NCBI GenBank assembly: GCA_001311565.1
Contig: BBBM01000020.1
Location: 1-48,259 of the forward strand
Direction of reading: 5' to 3'
From: Desulfothermus okinawensis JCM 13304
GTDB taxonomy: Bacteria > Desulfobacterota > Desulfovibrionia > Desulfovibrionales > Desulfothermaceae
DNA: 48,259 nucleotides
The position numbers and the translations under genes were made by a program. Below, piece by piece: positions 10,523-23,071 of the stretch. Position 1 is the first letter of the stretch. Every line of letters begins with the position of its first letter. The notes under the pieces were generated by a model that saw nothing but the letters and a program-made list of their open reading frames with translations, did not search any database and was not told the origin of the DNA.

Positions 10523-10568
10523 AGTAAACACTTTTTTTTAATTGTTTCGTTCATTTTACAAAATCCAC

Positions 10569-10597
10569 TTGACAAATATACAGGTTTTGGGATTATT
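10569..10597 (+). promoter_or_regulatory. Probable sigma-70 promoter of the division cluster
   Basis: TTGACA at 10569-10574 is a perfect -35 box. Seventeen bases later ATTATT (10592-10597) is a weak -10. Transcription would begin about 20 bases before mraZ, inside the MraZ repeats, which suits autorepression. Confidence 0.6.
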
Positions 10598-10622
10598 GTG
10601 GAGGTAAGTGGAGATTAGTGGA
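10598..10622 (+). promoter_or_regulatory. MraZ operator: three GTGGA boxes with 10-bp period
   Basis: GTGGA occurs at 10598-10602, 10608-10612 and 10618-10622, exactly one helical turn apart. This matches the known MraZ operator architecture (GTGG-type pentamers separated by 5 bases). The boxes end one base before the mraZ ATG and contain its GGAG ribosome-binding site, so MraZ binding could block both transcription and translation start. Confidence 0.85.
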
Positions 10623-10623
10623 A

Positions 10624-11080
10624 ATGTTTAGAGGACATGCCTATCGTACCTTAGATACCAAGGGTAGATTAATCCTTCCTCCTGAGTTCAGGGAGATTGT
10701 TTTATCTCAGGATGAAGGTGGTCGCATAATGTTAACCAATCTGGATGGATGTGTGGTTGGCTACACATATCCCCAGTGGCTTGAATTGGAACAGAGTTTT
10801 AATGAAATAAACCTGTTAAATCGTAGACTTAGAGATTTTCAGAGGTTTTTTTATATCTGGGGCAAAAGAGGTGGTCATGGACAGTCAGGGGAGGATACTC
10901 CTTCCCCCACATTTAAGAAAGTACGCCAGGTTAAATAGGGACATTGTTTTAGCTGGGGTGGGACACAAGTTTGAAATTTGGGATCAGGAGAGGTTTGAGA
11001 TGCAGATTAGTAAGGTGGAAGAAGATTTTGACTCCCTTATTGATGATTTGTATCAAAATGGATATGAGTTGAAAATTTAA
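10624..11080 (+). CDS. mraZ: MraZ transcriptional regulator of the dcw cluster
   Basis: A 151-residue AbrB/MraZ-fold DNA-binding protein with two tandem half domains: FRGHAYRTLDTKGRLILPPE near the N-terminus and VMDSQGRILLPPHLRKYA in the C-terminal half. It forms a ring-like multimer that represses its own operon through the boxes directly upstream. The ATG at 10624 is preferred over the in-frame GTG at 10618 because the family starts MFRG. One T7 run at 10846-10852 breaks the frame between RDFQRF and FISGAKEVV; T6 restores 152 codons. The stop is one base before rsmH. Confidence 0.96.
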
Positions 11081-11081
11081 G

Positions 11082-12043
<962 letters not shown>

Positions 12044-12047
<4 letters not shown>

Positions 12048-12310
12048 AAAAATATATTGTAATTTGTCTATTAGAGGTTGTTGTAACCATAATCTTATGT
12101 TTTTTTTATCACGTGGATGAATGTAACAGAAATATCAATTAAGTATGAAGTGTCCAAATTACGATTAGAATATAGAAAAAAAAAAAGAATTACATGATAA
12201 GCTAGAAACCGAAGCAAGTGTACTTTTTTTCTCCTTATGGGCTCAGGGAAATAGCGAAGAAGCTGAACCTGGAAAATATTGATCCATCAAGAGTCAGAAA
12301 GATAAAATAA
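12044..12310 (+). CDS. ftsL: Cell division protein FtsL
   Basis: A small bitopic division protein (87 residues after repair). It has a short cytoplasmic MKKY, one transmembrane helix (IVICLLEVVVTIILCFFITW), then a charged periplasmic coiled coil and a C-terminal EIAKKLNLENIDPSRVRKIK. FtsL bridges FtsQ and FtsI at the septum. It is recognised mainly by position between rsmH and ftsI, size and topology. Three overlong runs break it: T8 12100-12107, A11 12176-12186 and T7 12224-12230. The stop overlaps the ftsI start (TAATG). Confidence 0.85.
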
Positions 12311-14255
12311 TGTTTTTGTCAAGAAAAAGTAAGACGGATTTATTCACTATAAATATAAAGATAAAAATAATATTTTTTTTACTATTCCTTGGCATTTTGA
12401 TTCTTTGGATAAGAACATTTTATGTACAAATAATCTGGAGAAAAGACCTATTAAATAGGAGCAGGTCCCAATATTGGAAAAAAAGAGCTACTCCATGGGC
12501 TAAGAGGGGATATCTTTACATCAGACAATGTATTACTTGCAACCAGTGTGATATTAAATTCAGTTTTTGTTGTACCCCAGGAAATTGACAACTTAGATAG
12601 TACCAGCAAAAAATTGGCAAAGATTTTGGGTTTAAATCCAATATATATAAAAAAAAAGCTTAAAACAAAGAGAAGATTTGTGTGGTTAAAAAGGCGTATC
12701 TCAGATAAAGAGGCCCAACAAATTGAAGCACTTGGTTTAAAAGGGGTACATTTAACACAAGAGACTGCACGGGTATATCCTCAAAAAAATAATGGCTGGG
12801 CAGTTAATTGGATTTGTTGGAACTGATAACCAGGGGCTAGAGGGTCTTGAGAAGAGCTTTGACAGGCAACTTTCAGGTGAAAAGAAATACTTCTTAGTTC
12901 AGCGGGACGGCAAAGGACACCTGTTATATGCCCCGGGTCAGCTTACTGGGACCATGGCAGGTGAAAACCTGGTTCTCACTTTAGATTCCAGGATACAAAC
13001 CATTTGTGAAAAAAACACTGGCACTAGGGGTAAAGAAGAATAAAGGGAATTATGGGATGGCCTTGGTGGTAGATGTAAAAACAGGTAATATTTTGGCCTG
13101 GGCCCAATATCCTTTTTTTTAATCCAAATTCCTTTAGACATTCATCCCCTACAGTGTGGCGGAACAGGATAGCCCTGGACATGTTTGAACCTGGTTCCAC
13201 TATAAAACCCTTGGTTGTTGCAGCGGCAATGGAGAATAAAGTATGTGATTTAAATAAAATATATTATTGTGAAAAGGGTGAGTGGAAGTTTGAAGACGTA
13301 GTAATCAGGGACACACACCCGCACAAATGGCTCTCTGTATCCAGGATAATTAGATATTCCAGTAATATTGGGGCAGCGAAAATTGGGCTTGATCTTGGTG
13401 CCCCAAGACTCTTTACCTTTTTAAAAAAAGTTTGGCTTTGGAAGTACAAGCCATCTTCCTTTACCCGGTGAAGCCAAAGGGCTGCTGAGGGATGTGTCTC
13501 GTTGGAATAAGGTAGATCTTGCAAATATTAGTTTTGGCCAAGGGATATCAACAACAGCCCTGCAACTTGTTAGGGCTTATCTTGCAATTGCAAATCACGG
13601 TATTTTAAAACCCCTTAGGCTTACTATGGGAAATGAACGCGAGGATGGTGCAGGGGATATAAGAATAATCTCTAGGGAGGTGAGTGACGCCATCTTAGGG
13701 GTATTAAAAGATGTGGTGGAAAAGGACGGGACAGGTAGATTGGCGAGAATTCCTGGAATGGAAATTGGTGGCAAGACTGGAACATCTCAAAAGGTCGAGA
13801 ATGGTAAATACAGTAAAGACAAATATGTTGCTTGTTTTGTGGGACTTTATCCAGCTATAGATCCCAAATATCTCACATTTGTTTTAGTTGATGAGCCTAA
13901 AGAGAACATATATGGCGGGGTGGTTGCTGCACCTATTGTAAGGGAAATTTTTAAGGGTATATTTCCTCTGGATAATTCTTCTGTGCAGGTCCATTTTAAT
14001 CAGGGTGTTGTAAAGCCTTCTAACCCCAATAATGGAAAAAAGACCCATGAGAACTTGTCCAATAAATTGAGGTTAAATGGTTCAAAAATGCCAGATTTTA
14101 GGGGTATGTGTTTAAGGGAGATCATGGGAATTTTATCAAAGGACAAAATGGTTTTTGAGGTAAAGGGAGTTGGTCCTGTGGTGGTAAAACAATATCCAAA
14201 ACAAGGATCGCCCATAAAAGGTAGAAAAATTATATTGTGGATGGGAATAAATTAA
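12310..14255 (+). CDS. ftsI: Septal peptidoglycan transpeptidase FtsI (PBP3/PBP2x type) with one PASTA domain
   Basis: 646 residues after repair. It has an N-terminal membrane anchor, a pedestal with RGDIFTSDNVLLATS, and a transpeptidase domain with SxxK in FEPGSTIKPL, SxN in SSNIGAAKIG and KTG in GGKTGTSQK. One C-terminal PASTA repeat follows (MPDFRGMCLREIMGIL to the end), as in several deltaproteobacterial and Firmicutes division PBPs. It crosslinks septal wall in the FtsW-FtsI complex. Frame sites: A7 12478, A7 12783, A7 13009, T8 13113 and A7 13423, all one base too long; corrected length is 647 codons exactly. Confidence 0.95.
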
Positions 14256-14273
14256 AAAACGGATACTCATATT

Positions 14274-15708
14274 ATGGATTGGGAGGCCTTAAAACAAGAG
14301 GTTAGGCAGGGTCTAAGGGTCAGGATAGATTCCAGGGAAGTAGAACCTGGTGATTTGTTTATTGTATTGGAAGAAAACAAGAGGTTTGTAAAGGATGCCT
14401 GTATAAATGGAGCTAGATATTTTGTTGTTGGACCAGAACACAAGGATCTCATTCCCCAAATAGAGGATGTACAAATTGTATCAGTTCTAGATCCCAAGAG
14501 ATCCCTTGGTGATCTTGCTGCTGCTTATTATGGGACTGAAAAGCAGAATTTTATTCTAATTGGAATTACTGGGACCAATGGGAAAACAACCACGTCCTAT
14601 TTCCTTGAACACTTACTTACCCATGTTGGCCTTAAGGTGGGTGTTATTGGCACAGTAAATTATAGGTGGTTAGATTATGTGGAAGATAGTGTTTTAACCA
14701 CTCCAGGATGCATGAAATTACATGAAATTATTGCAAAAATGAGATCACAGGGGGTGGACGCCATAATAATGGAGGTATCCTCTCATGGTCTTGCCCAGGA
14801 TAGGGTGGCTGGGCTCAAGTTTGATTTTGCGGTTTTTACAAACCTCACCCAGGACCATTTAGATTATCACAGGGATATGGAAGATTATTTTTCTGCCAAG
14901 GCAAAGCTTTTTTATAAATATTTGAGACACAAGGGTACTGCTATTATTAATTTAGACGATCCCTATGGACAAAAACTTGTAAATGTCCTTGATAAAAAAA
15001 TAATAGGTTACACAATTTCCAGTAAAAATATGGAAAAATCCATTTCCGCACACATACTCAGCAGTTTTAGAGGGATGCAGAAAGTTAGATTTTCATATGA
15101 AACTAGAGAGTGGGAGATCCAGACTCCTTTTATTGGAACACACAATGTATATAACCTCCTTGCAGCCCAGGGAGTGGGTCTTGCAATGGGACTTAAGCAT
15201 GAAGTGTTTAAGTGTTTTGAGGAGAATTTTAAGATACCAGGGAGAATGGAAAAGGTGGAAAATAGTAAAGGGTTAAATGTATACATTGATTATGCCCATA
15301 CCCCTGATGCCCTGGCAAGGGCGCTTATGGCTATGAAGGATATGAACTTTAAACGGACCATCGTGGTTTTTGGTTGTGGGGGTAACAGGGATAGGGATAA
15401 ACGTTCCAAAATGGGAGAAGCAGCATCCAAATACAGCGATGTAATTGTGGTTACCTCTGACAATCCCAGATTTGAAGATCCAAAAAAGATAATTGAGGAT
15501 ATACTTCCTGGAATAAACAGCTCTAAACCCTTGGTAGTTGAAGTGGACAGAAAAAGGGCCATACAAAAGGCAATTGAGATAATGGAAAAGGATGATGCAC
15601 TCCTTATAGCAGGAAAGGGGCATGAGACATACCAGGAAATAAAAGGGGTCAGGTATCCCTTTAGGGATAAAAAAAGTGGTTTTGGAGATATTGGATTCAT
15701 GGAATTAA
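14274..15708 (+). CDS. murE: UDP-MurNAc-L-Ala-D-Glu:meso-diaminopimelate ligase
   Basis: MurE, 477 residues. It has the ATP-binding GITGTNGKTTT, the Mur signature HTPDALARAL, and the DAP-type recognition loop VTSDNPRFEDP (a DNPR motif), so the third residue is probably meso-DAP. It ends GKGHETYQEIKGVRYPF. As read, an A7 run at 15669-15675 fuses it in frame to the MurF N-terminus. With A6 it ends normally (VVLEILDSWN, stop at 15706-15708) and overlaps the murF ATG by 10 bases, the usual dcw arrangement. Cytoplasmic wall-precursor synthesis. Confidence 0.96.
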
Positions 15709-17097
15709 GGCTATATGAACTTGGTTCAATACTAGGCTCCATTGGAAATTACATGGAGTTTCAAGATACTGTATTGGGTTCCATTAAAACAGATAGTCGT
15801 CTAGTGGAACCAGGGGATCTATTTGTATGCTTACAAGGCAATAGATTTGATGGTCACAGCTTTGCCAAAGAGGCTGTAGCCAGGGGCGCCAAGGCAATTG
15901 TGTCCATGAAGATGTTACGGGAATTGGAAAAAAAGTCTACCAATAATTATAGTCAGGGATACCCAGGACGCCTTGCTGCATATAGCCAGACACTTAAGGG
16001 CAAAGTTTCAGGGAAAGGTAATAGGTATTACAGGTAGTTGCGGAAAAACCTCCACCAAAGAAGTTGTGTATTCAATATTGTCTGTAAGTCACAAGACAGG
16101 AAAGAATTTTAAAAACTGGAACAACCATATAGGAATTCCCCTTTCAATTTTTGAATTTCAAGGGAATGAAGACTTCTGGGTTTTAGAATTGGGTATAAGT
16201 AATAAAAACGAAATGGAAAAATTGGCCCAAGTTGTTGAACCTGATGTTGTGTGTATACCCAATATAGGCCCGGTTCACCTGGAAGGACTTCACTCAATTA
16301 AAGGAGTTGCCCAGGAAAAATCAAAGATATTAGATTTTATAAGACCAGGGGGATTTGCTGTAATAACTTCTGGTTATCCTGAATTGGTAAAAGAATGCAA
16401 AAAGAGAGATATAAATATTGTATATATTGGAGAAGGCACCAACTATAGTGTAAGGTATAATGGATTAAATGAAGATATGTTTGGTGTATTCAGTTTGAAT
16501 TTAGATGGAAATAAAATAGATGTTATTAGCCCTCTAAATTTAAATACCTTTTCAGAAAATATATTAGCTGCCTCCACAATTGCATATAATTTAGGTGTTG
16601 ATTTGCAAGATATTAAACAGGGTATAGCTGAAGTTAAATTGCCTGAGCATAGAAATAGATGGATTAAGGTTGGGAATTTTTTTTATATTAGATGATTGTT
16701 ACAACGCCAACCCAATGGCAATGAAGAAGCTATTTGGGGATTTATTAAGTATAGAGATAAAAAGACCTTTGATTGCAATTTTAGGAGACATGTTGGAGTT
16801 AGGTGATAGGTCCTTAGAAGAACACATAAATTTAGGAAGACTAGTGGGAAACAGCAATGTAGATATCTTATTCTATAAAGGAAATTTTTATAAAGAAGTA
16901 AAGCAAGGTGTGCTATCAATTAAAAATGAGATGCCTATCTATAAAATTGAAGATGATATTGATTTTTTTTAAAAAAATTTGAGTCAATGGATTTGAATAT
17001 GGGTACTATTATAGCGAAGGCCTCAAGGGGTGTTAGGTTAGAAACTATAGTAAAACAGTTAATATTAAAAATAAAATCTAAAGGTGAATTTAAATAA
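15699..17097 (+). CDS. murF: UDP-MurNAc-tripeptide:D-Ala-D-Ala ligase
   Basis: MurF, 464 residues after repair. Motifs are IKTDSRLVEPGDLFVCLQG at the N-terminus, GITGSCGKTSTKE (P-loop), NWNNHIGIPL, GISNKNEM and DDCYNANPMAM. It adds D-Ala-D-Ala to complete the pentapeptide. The ATG at 15699 lies inside the end of murE. Frame sites: A7 15928-15934, T8 16677-16684, then adjoining T8 16963-16970 and A7 16971-16977, all one base too long. The stop is directly followed by mraY. Confidence 0.96.
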
Positions 17098-17100
17098 ATG

Positions 17101-18177
17101 ATGTACCATTTTCTTTTCTCTCTATCTCATTATATTTCTGTTTTTTAATATTTTTAGATACATTACTTTTAGATCCATCTATGCGATGCTAACCTCTCTT
17201 ATAATAGCCATATATATGGGACCTAGGATTATAGAATTTCTTAAAGGGTTAAAGGTAAAACAATATATTCAGGAAGATGTGGTCATACATCAGACTAAAC
17301 AAGGTACACCTACAATGGGAGGGATACTTATTGCATTTGCCCACTTGATTTCGGTGTTGTTATGGGCAGATTTAACAAATCCATATATATGGCTTTGTAT
17401 TTTTGTGTTTGTGGGTTTTGGTTTGATAGGTTTTGTAGATGATTATTTAAAAGTAGTCCGCAGACGAAATATGGGCCTCACAAAAGGCACTAAGTTTTGG
17501 GCCCAGGTGATTATTGGTGGGATTGCCTTAGCCCTTTTGATAAAACTTCCTGGTTACTCAAGTAGACTTTATTTTCCTTTTTTTAAATGGATACATCCTG
17601 ATCTTGGATGGTTTTATGTCTTGTTTGCTATCTTTGTGGTGGTGGGGTCTTCAAATGCAGTGAATCTAACAGATGGGCTTGATGGGTTGGCCATTGGCCC
17701 AACTGTTATTGTGGCCTCTTGTTTGGCTATATTTTTATATGTGGCTGGACATGTGAAAATAGCCAATTATCTCCAGGTGGCCTATGTGCCAGGGGTGGGT
17801 GAGGTCACTGTTTTTTTGTGCATCATTGGTTGGCGCTGGGCTTGGATTTTTATGGTTTAACGCATACCCCGCCCAGGTTTTTATGGGGGATGTTGGAAGC
17901 TTGAGCCTGGGAGGTACTTTAGGTTTTTTTGGCAATTTTGTGCAAGCAGGAACTGGTATTGCCAATAGTTGGAGGGCTTTTTGTAATAGAGACCCTTTCT
18001 GTAATTATTCAAGTGGCATACTTTAGATGGACTGGTGGGAAGAGGGTCTTTAAAATGGCACCTATTCACCACCATTTTGAATTGGAGGGAATACCAGAAT
18101 CAAAGATTATTGTGAGGTTTTGGATCTTATCCATACTCTTTGCAATGTTGGCCCTTAGCACCTTAAAATTGAGATAG
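17101..18177 (+). CDS. mraY: Phospho-MurNAc-pentapeptide translocase
   Basis: MraY, about 357 residues with ten membrane helices. It transfers phospho-MurNAc-pentapeptide to undecaprenyl phosphate to make lipid I. Seen: [12 protein letters not shown], the catalytic Asp pair in [25 protein letters not shown], and the C-terminal [18 protein letters not shown] codons at 17098 and 17101 are both possible. Frame sites: T6 17141-17146, T7 17811-17817 and T7 17924-17930. The T6 case shows that the effect is not limited to runs of seven or more. Confidence 0.96.
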
Positions 18178-18182
18178 GTTTT

Positions 18183-19464
18183 ATGAAAAAAAGAATTTAA
18201 AGCAAAAAAAATAGCAGTTATAGGTGCTGGAGTATCGGGAATTGCTGCTGCAAAACTTTCTTCAAAAATGGGTTTTGAGACTTTTTTTGTTTGAACGGGA
18301 AAAAGGTGTGATTGATTCTAATACACTAGAAAAATTGAAAAATATGTCCGTTCAAATTATTGAGGGACAACATATAAGGGATCAATTTACTCATATGGAC
18401 CTTGTAATTTTAAGTCCAGGAGTAGTTGTACATAAAATAAAAGAGTTAGTTGGATCAGATGTACCAATTATTTCAGAAATAGAATTTGCTTATAGATATA
18501 TGAATGGGGAAAAAATAATTGGTATAACAGGTACAAATGGCAAAACTACCACTGTTGGACTTATTTCTTGGGTATTAGATAAACTGGGGATTGACCATTT
18601 TGTTGGTGGAAATTTTGGAACACCATTGAGTGAATACGTAACTCAGGATAGAACAAAAATTGTACTCCTTGAACTCAGCAGTTTTCAACTCCAAAATATA
18701 ATAAATTTTAGATCCAACATATCTGTATTATTAAATTTTTCAGAAAACCATCTGGATTTCCATAAAGACATAGATGAATATCTAAAGTGTAAACTCAATA
18801 TATTTAAAAATCAGTTGGCAGGAGATGTTGCTTTAATAAATACCAAATTAAAATCCGTTTTGGATGGATATAGGTTGAAATCTACTGTTAAGTATTTCTC
18901 AAGGACAAATATAAAGTTAAAGAACTTAATTGGGGATCACAATCTTGAAAATATTGCAGCAGCATATTTTGTCTGCAGGGAGCTAGGAATAGAGAAGTCT
19001 CAATTTATAGAAGCAGCCTATGAGTTACACCCTTTGAACACAGACTTGAATATGTTGATGAAATAAATGGTGTTAAATTCTATAATGATTCTAAATCAAC
19101 GACCTTAAATCCATAGAAGCAGCTGTAAGCTCTTTTGACTGTCCTGTGCTACTGATTTCTGGGGGAATATTTAAAGGTGGAGATCCATCTAAGACAGGGA
19201 AATCAATTAAAGATAGGGTAATAAGTGCCTGTGTCTTTGGTCAGAGTTCAGATATATTTTTTTGATAATTGGAAAAAGTACTTTCCAGTAAAAAAAGGTA
19301 AAAGATGTTAAAGAGGCTGTATTGCATCTTTTTTTCCTGTGCAAAAAAAAGGTGATATTATTTTGTTTTCTCCAGGATGTTCCAGTTTTGATATGTTTTT
19401 AAATTATAAAGAGCGTGGAGCTTATTTTAAAAATGTAGTGACAACCTTAATGGAAGAAAGTTAA
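18183..19464 (+). CDS. murD: UDP-MurNAc-L-Ala:D-Glu ligase
   Basis: MurD, 425 residues after repair. Motifs: IAVIGAGVSGIAAAKL at the N-terminus, GITGTNGKTTTVGLI (P-loop), NFSENHLDFH, then FYNDSKSTTLKSIEAAV and LFSPGCSSFDMF near the C-terminus. It adds D-glutamate to UDP-MurNAc-L-Ala. It is among the most damaged genes: overlong runs at 18186 (A7), 18282 (T7), 19257 (T7), 19290 (A7), 19329 (T7) and 19343 (A8), plus single-base losses near 19022 and 19110. An A8 at 18204-18211 in the N-terminus is in frame, so not every long run is wrong. Confidence 0.94.
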
Positions 19465-19474
19465 ATTAAAAGAT

Positions 19475-20580
19475 ATGCATAAAAATTTATCTTCATATAA
19501 ATTTATTATTTTTCCTGTTTTAGTTTTAATGACAATAGGTCTGGTTATGGTATTTAGTGCCAGTAGTATTTATGCTACATCAAAATTTAATAATCCCTAT
19601 TATTTTATAAAAAAAAGCAATCTGTATTTTTTATAATTGGGTGTGTAACCATATATTTAGTATCAAAGATTTCAACTAATTTTTTTCTATGCAACCAGAT
19701 ATGTATGGTTACTTATATGTTTAACACTAATTGTTTTAACCTTAACTTCTTTTGGAATTAAGGTTCACGGTGCATCAAGGTGGATACCCTTTTTGGGGTT
19801 TTCACTTCAGCCAATGGAGTTTTCCAAGATTTTTTTTAACAGTCTATTTTGCGTGGTTTTTTGGAGAAAAACAGGAAAAGATAAAAAAAAGTTTAGTATT
19901 GGTTTTCTACCTCCTATTTTAGTGACCAGCTTATTTGCCCTGTTATTAATCTTTCAACCTGATTTTGGTGGGGCGGTGTTTGTGTGTGGAATATTCCTTT
20001 TTATGAGTTTAATTGGGGGGACAAAGTTTCTCTATTGGATAAGTTCTCTGTTTCTCTTTATTGGGTCTGCAATTTTTATGGTCATTACCTCTCCATATAG
20101 GCTGATGAGGTGGAAGGCATTTTTGCATCCATTTGAGCATGCGCAAAAAGAGGGCTATCAGTTGGTACAGTCAATATATGGCCTGGCAAATGGAGGGATT
20201 AATGGTGTTGGCCTTGGGTTTGGGAAACAGAAATTATTTTTTTCTCCCTGAAGCACACACAGATTTTATCTTAAGTGTGTTAGGTGAAGAATTGGGTTTT
20301 TTGGGCCTTAGTTTGGTATTTTTATGTATTATCGCCATTTTGTATATGGGCATGAGACTTTCTGTTGATATCCCGGATATTAAGGATAAATTTTTAGTTG
20401 GGGGGATTACCTTTGTAATTGTATTTTCAGCCTTTTTAAATATGTCCGTTGTACTTGGTATGATTCCTCCAAAGGGGCTGGCAATGCCATTTTTAAGTTA
20501 TGGCGGATCAAATTTTTTTGGCTATGTCCATGGGTATGGGATTAATTTTAAGTGCAATTAAGAAAAATGTCAGTGTCTAA
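19475..20580 (+). CDS. ftsW: Septal peptidoglycan glycosyltransferase FtsW (SEDS family)
   Basis: A SEDS polymerase of about 365 residues with ten membrane helices. Visible: VMVFSASSIYA, the W-x-P segment ASRWIPFLG then QPMEFSKIF, GGAVFVCGIF, a PYRLMRWKAFLHPF loop, EAHTDFILSVLGEELGF and PFLSYGGSN. Its position between murD and murG argues for FtsW over RodA. Overlong runs: T7 19680, T8 19830, T7 20237 and T7 20513. Two A8 runs (19609-19616, 19883-19890) are off by minus one or plus two and cannot be decided from the sequence; both solutions give whole codons. Its end overlaps murG. Confidence 0.93.
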
Positions 20581-21674
20581 AAAGTGTAGAATTGTTTTGG
20601 CAACAGGCGGTACAGGGGGGCACATATTCCCGGCTTTAGCTGTTGCCAGAGAAATTGAAAATTTTGCCCAAAAGCAAGCACAAGTTATTTTTGTAGGGGG
20701 CAAATATGGTCAGGAGAAAAAGCTAATCCTGGGGGCAGGGTATAATGTGTATTTGCTCCCTGTTAAAGGGATATTGGGTAAGGGAGTTAGATCAATTACA
20801 AATATGGGTTTGGTTTTGTACAGCTCTATAATTTGTTATTTGTGGCTAAAAAAAAATTAGGCCTAGTGTTATTGCAGGTTTTGGGAGCTATGCCTCATTT
20901 GTACCAGTGTATGTAGGGTATAAAATGGGTATTCCAACGTGTATCCATGAGCAAAATAGTTATCCTGGTTTTACCAATAGATTTTTGGGAAAAAGGGTGG
21001 ACAAGGTGTTTTTAAGCTTTCCAGATGAGGCTGGAATATTTGAAAAACACAAGACTGAAGTTCTGGGAAATCCAGTAAGACAGGAGATAATTGATGCAGC
21101 AAAAAGGGAAAATGGGAATATAGATGGGGGACGGAAAAAGATCAATTTACTAATTGTGGGGGGGAGCCAGGGTGCCAAGGGGATAAATGATGCAGTGATG
21201 GATTCTCTTGTTTTATTTAAGACAATGGGAGTTAGTCTATACCATCAAACTGGTGAGTTAGACTATGAAAGGGTTTTGTCTGCATACAAGGCTGCAGGGA
21301 TAGATAAATACAAAGTGGTGCCCTTTATAGAGGATATGAAAGAGGCCTATCTCTGGGCTGATCTGGTGGTGTGTAGGGCTGGTGCATCTACTATTTTTGA
21401 ACTGGCAACAATGGGAAAACCAAGTATATTGATACCTTATCCATATGCTGCCAATGATCACCAGAGAATAAACGCAAGATTTTTAGAAAGGGTTGGTGGC
21501 GCCATGGTGGTGGAACAGCCTTTTCTGGAAAGCAACTCTCTGGGGAGTATTGTAGCAGATTTAGTTGCTATACCAGGCAAATTGAAGGAGATGTCAAAGG
21601 CCGCGCGCTCAATAGCAAGGCCAGATGCCAGTTTAAAATTGACCCAGAGGATAGTAGAGCTTGGTAGATGTTGA
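20567..21674 (+). CDS. murG: UDP-GlcNAc:lipid I N-acetylglucosaminyltransferase
   Basis: MurG (GT28), 368 residues, makes lipid II on the inner membrane face. Motifs: ATGGTGGHIFPALAVAREI, HEQNSYPGFTNR, the linker-end GGSQGAKGIND, and the donor-binding CRAGASTIFELATMGKPSIL followed by PYPYAANDHQRINA. The start overlaps the ftsW C-terminus by 14 bases. A single A9 run (20848-20856) must be A8 to join the YLWLKK segment to RPSVIAGFGSYAS. The G6 run in the N-terminal P-loop-like motif is correct in frame. Confidence 0.96.
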
Positions 21675-21697
21675 AAAAAAACAAGGGAAATAGAGGT

Positions 21698-23071
21698 ATG
21701 AAAAAAAATAAAAAAAGGTGCATATGGTGGGGATAGGCGGATCTGGAATGAGTGGAATTGCAGAGGTGTTATTGAATTTGGGATATACGGTGTCAGGGTC
21801 AGATGTGGCTGACAGCGAGGTAATAGAGAGACTTAAAAAAATTGGGAGCCAGGGTTATAATAGGGCACAGTGCAAAAAAATGTAGAGAATGCTGAAGTGG
21901 TGGTTTTTTCAAGTGCTATTTCTGATGATAATCCTGAGATTGTAGAGGCAAAACAAAGATCCATTCCAGTTATCCCCAGGGCAGAAATGTTAGCAGAGCT
22001 CATGAGGCTTAAGACTGGTATTGCAGTAGCAGGGACCCATGGAAAGACCACTTCTACTTCCCTTCTTGGAACAGTATTTATGGAAGCAGGATTAGATCCA
22101 ACAGTAATTATAGGAGGCAGGCTCAATGCCTATGGTACAAATGCTGTTTTAGGCAGGGGGAGTATTTAATAGCTGAAGCAGATGAGTCAGATGGCTCATT
22201 TTTGTGCTTGTTTCCCATAGTCTCCATGGTCACAAATATAGATGCTGATCACATGGATTTTTATCCTAATCTGGATGCCATTAAAGAAACATTTTTAAAG
22301 TTTATGAATATGGTCCCTTTTTATGGAGTGAATGTGGTTTGTGGTGATGATGAAAATATAATGGAATTAATCCCCCTGGTAAAGAGATCAATTATAACCT
22401 ATGGCTTCAAAGAACATAACACAATAAGGGGCGAGATAATAGAAACAGGAGCCAAGTCTAAGTTTAAGGTGTTTATGGATGGTGAATTTTGGGGAGAGTG
22501 CATTATAGGTATCCCTGGAATCCACAATATCTTAAATGGCATGGGAGTAATTGGTGTGGCCAATCACTTTGGCATATCAAAAGAACACATAATAAGGGCA
22601 TTGGAAGGCTTTAAAGGAGTTGGAAGGAGGCTAGAAAAAGTTGGGGAGATTGGGGGAGTTTTAGTTGTTGATGACTATGGTCATCATCCAACTGAGATAA
22701 AGACCACCCTTAAGACAATAAAAGATGTGTATCCAGACAAGAGACTGGTTGTGGCGTTTCAACCTCATAGATACACAAGGACAAAGGCACTGTTTGGTGA
22801 TTTTTGTAAGTCTTTTGGGCTTGCAGATGTGTTGTTGGTGACTGAAATATATCCAGCTTCAGAAGATCCAATTCCAGGAGTTGATGGAGAGTCTCTGGCC
22901 AAAGGAATTAAACAATTAAGTAACACCAATGTAATTTATTGTGAGGATCTAACCAGCTGCCTTTTAAAGGTAAAAGAAGTATTAAATCCTGGTGACCTAT
23001 TACTTACCCTTGGCGCTGGAAATATCTGGAAGGTGGGTGTCTCATATGTTCATGAAAGGGAAGAAATATGA
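21698..23071 (+). CDS. murC: UDP-MurNAc:L-alanine ligase
   Basis: MurC, 456 residues after repair, commits UDP-MurNAc to peptide addition. Motifs: [53 protein letters not shown], and [18 protein letters not shown] lies just before the ATG. Frame sites: A8 21701, A7 21710, A7 21835 and A7 21874 are each one base long; G5 at 22156-22160 is one base short. The end overlaps murB by ATGA. Confidence 0.95.

Noticed and set aside
14274..16037. Apparent MurE-MurF fusion protein of 587 residues
   Set aside because: The fusion exists only because A7 at 15669-15675 shifts MurE past its stop. With A6, MurE ends normally and murF starts 10 bases earlier, the standard dcw overlap.
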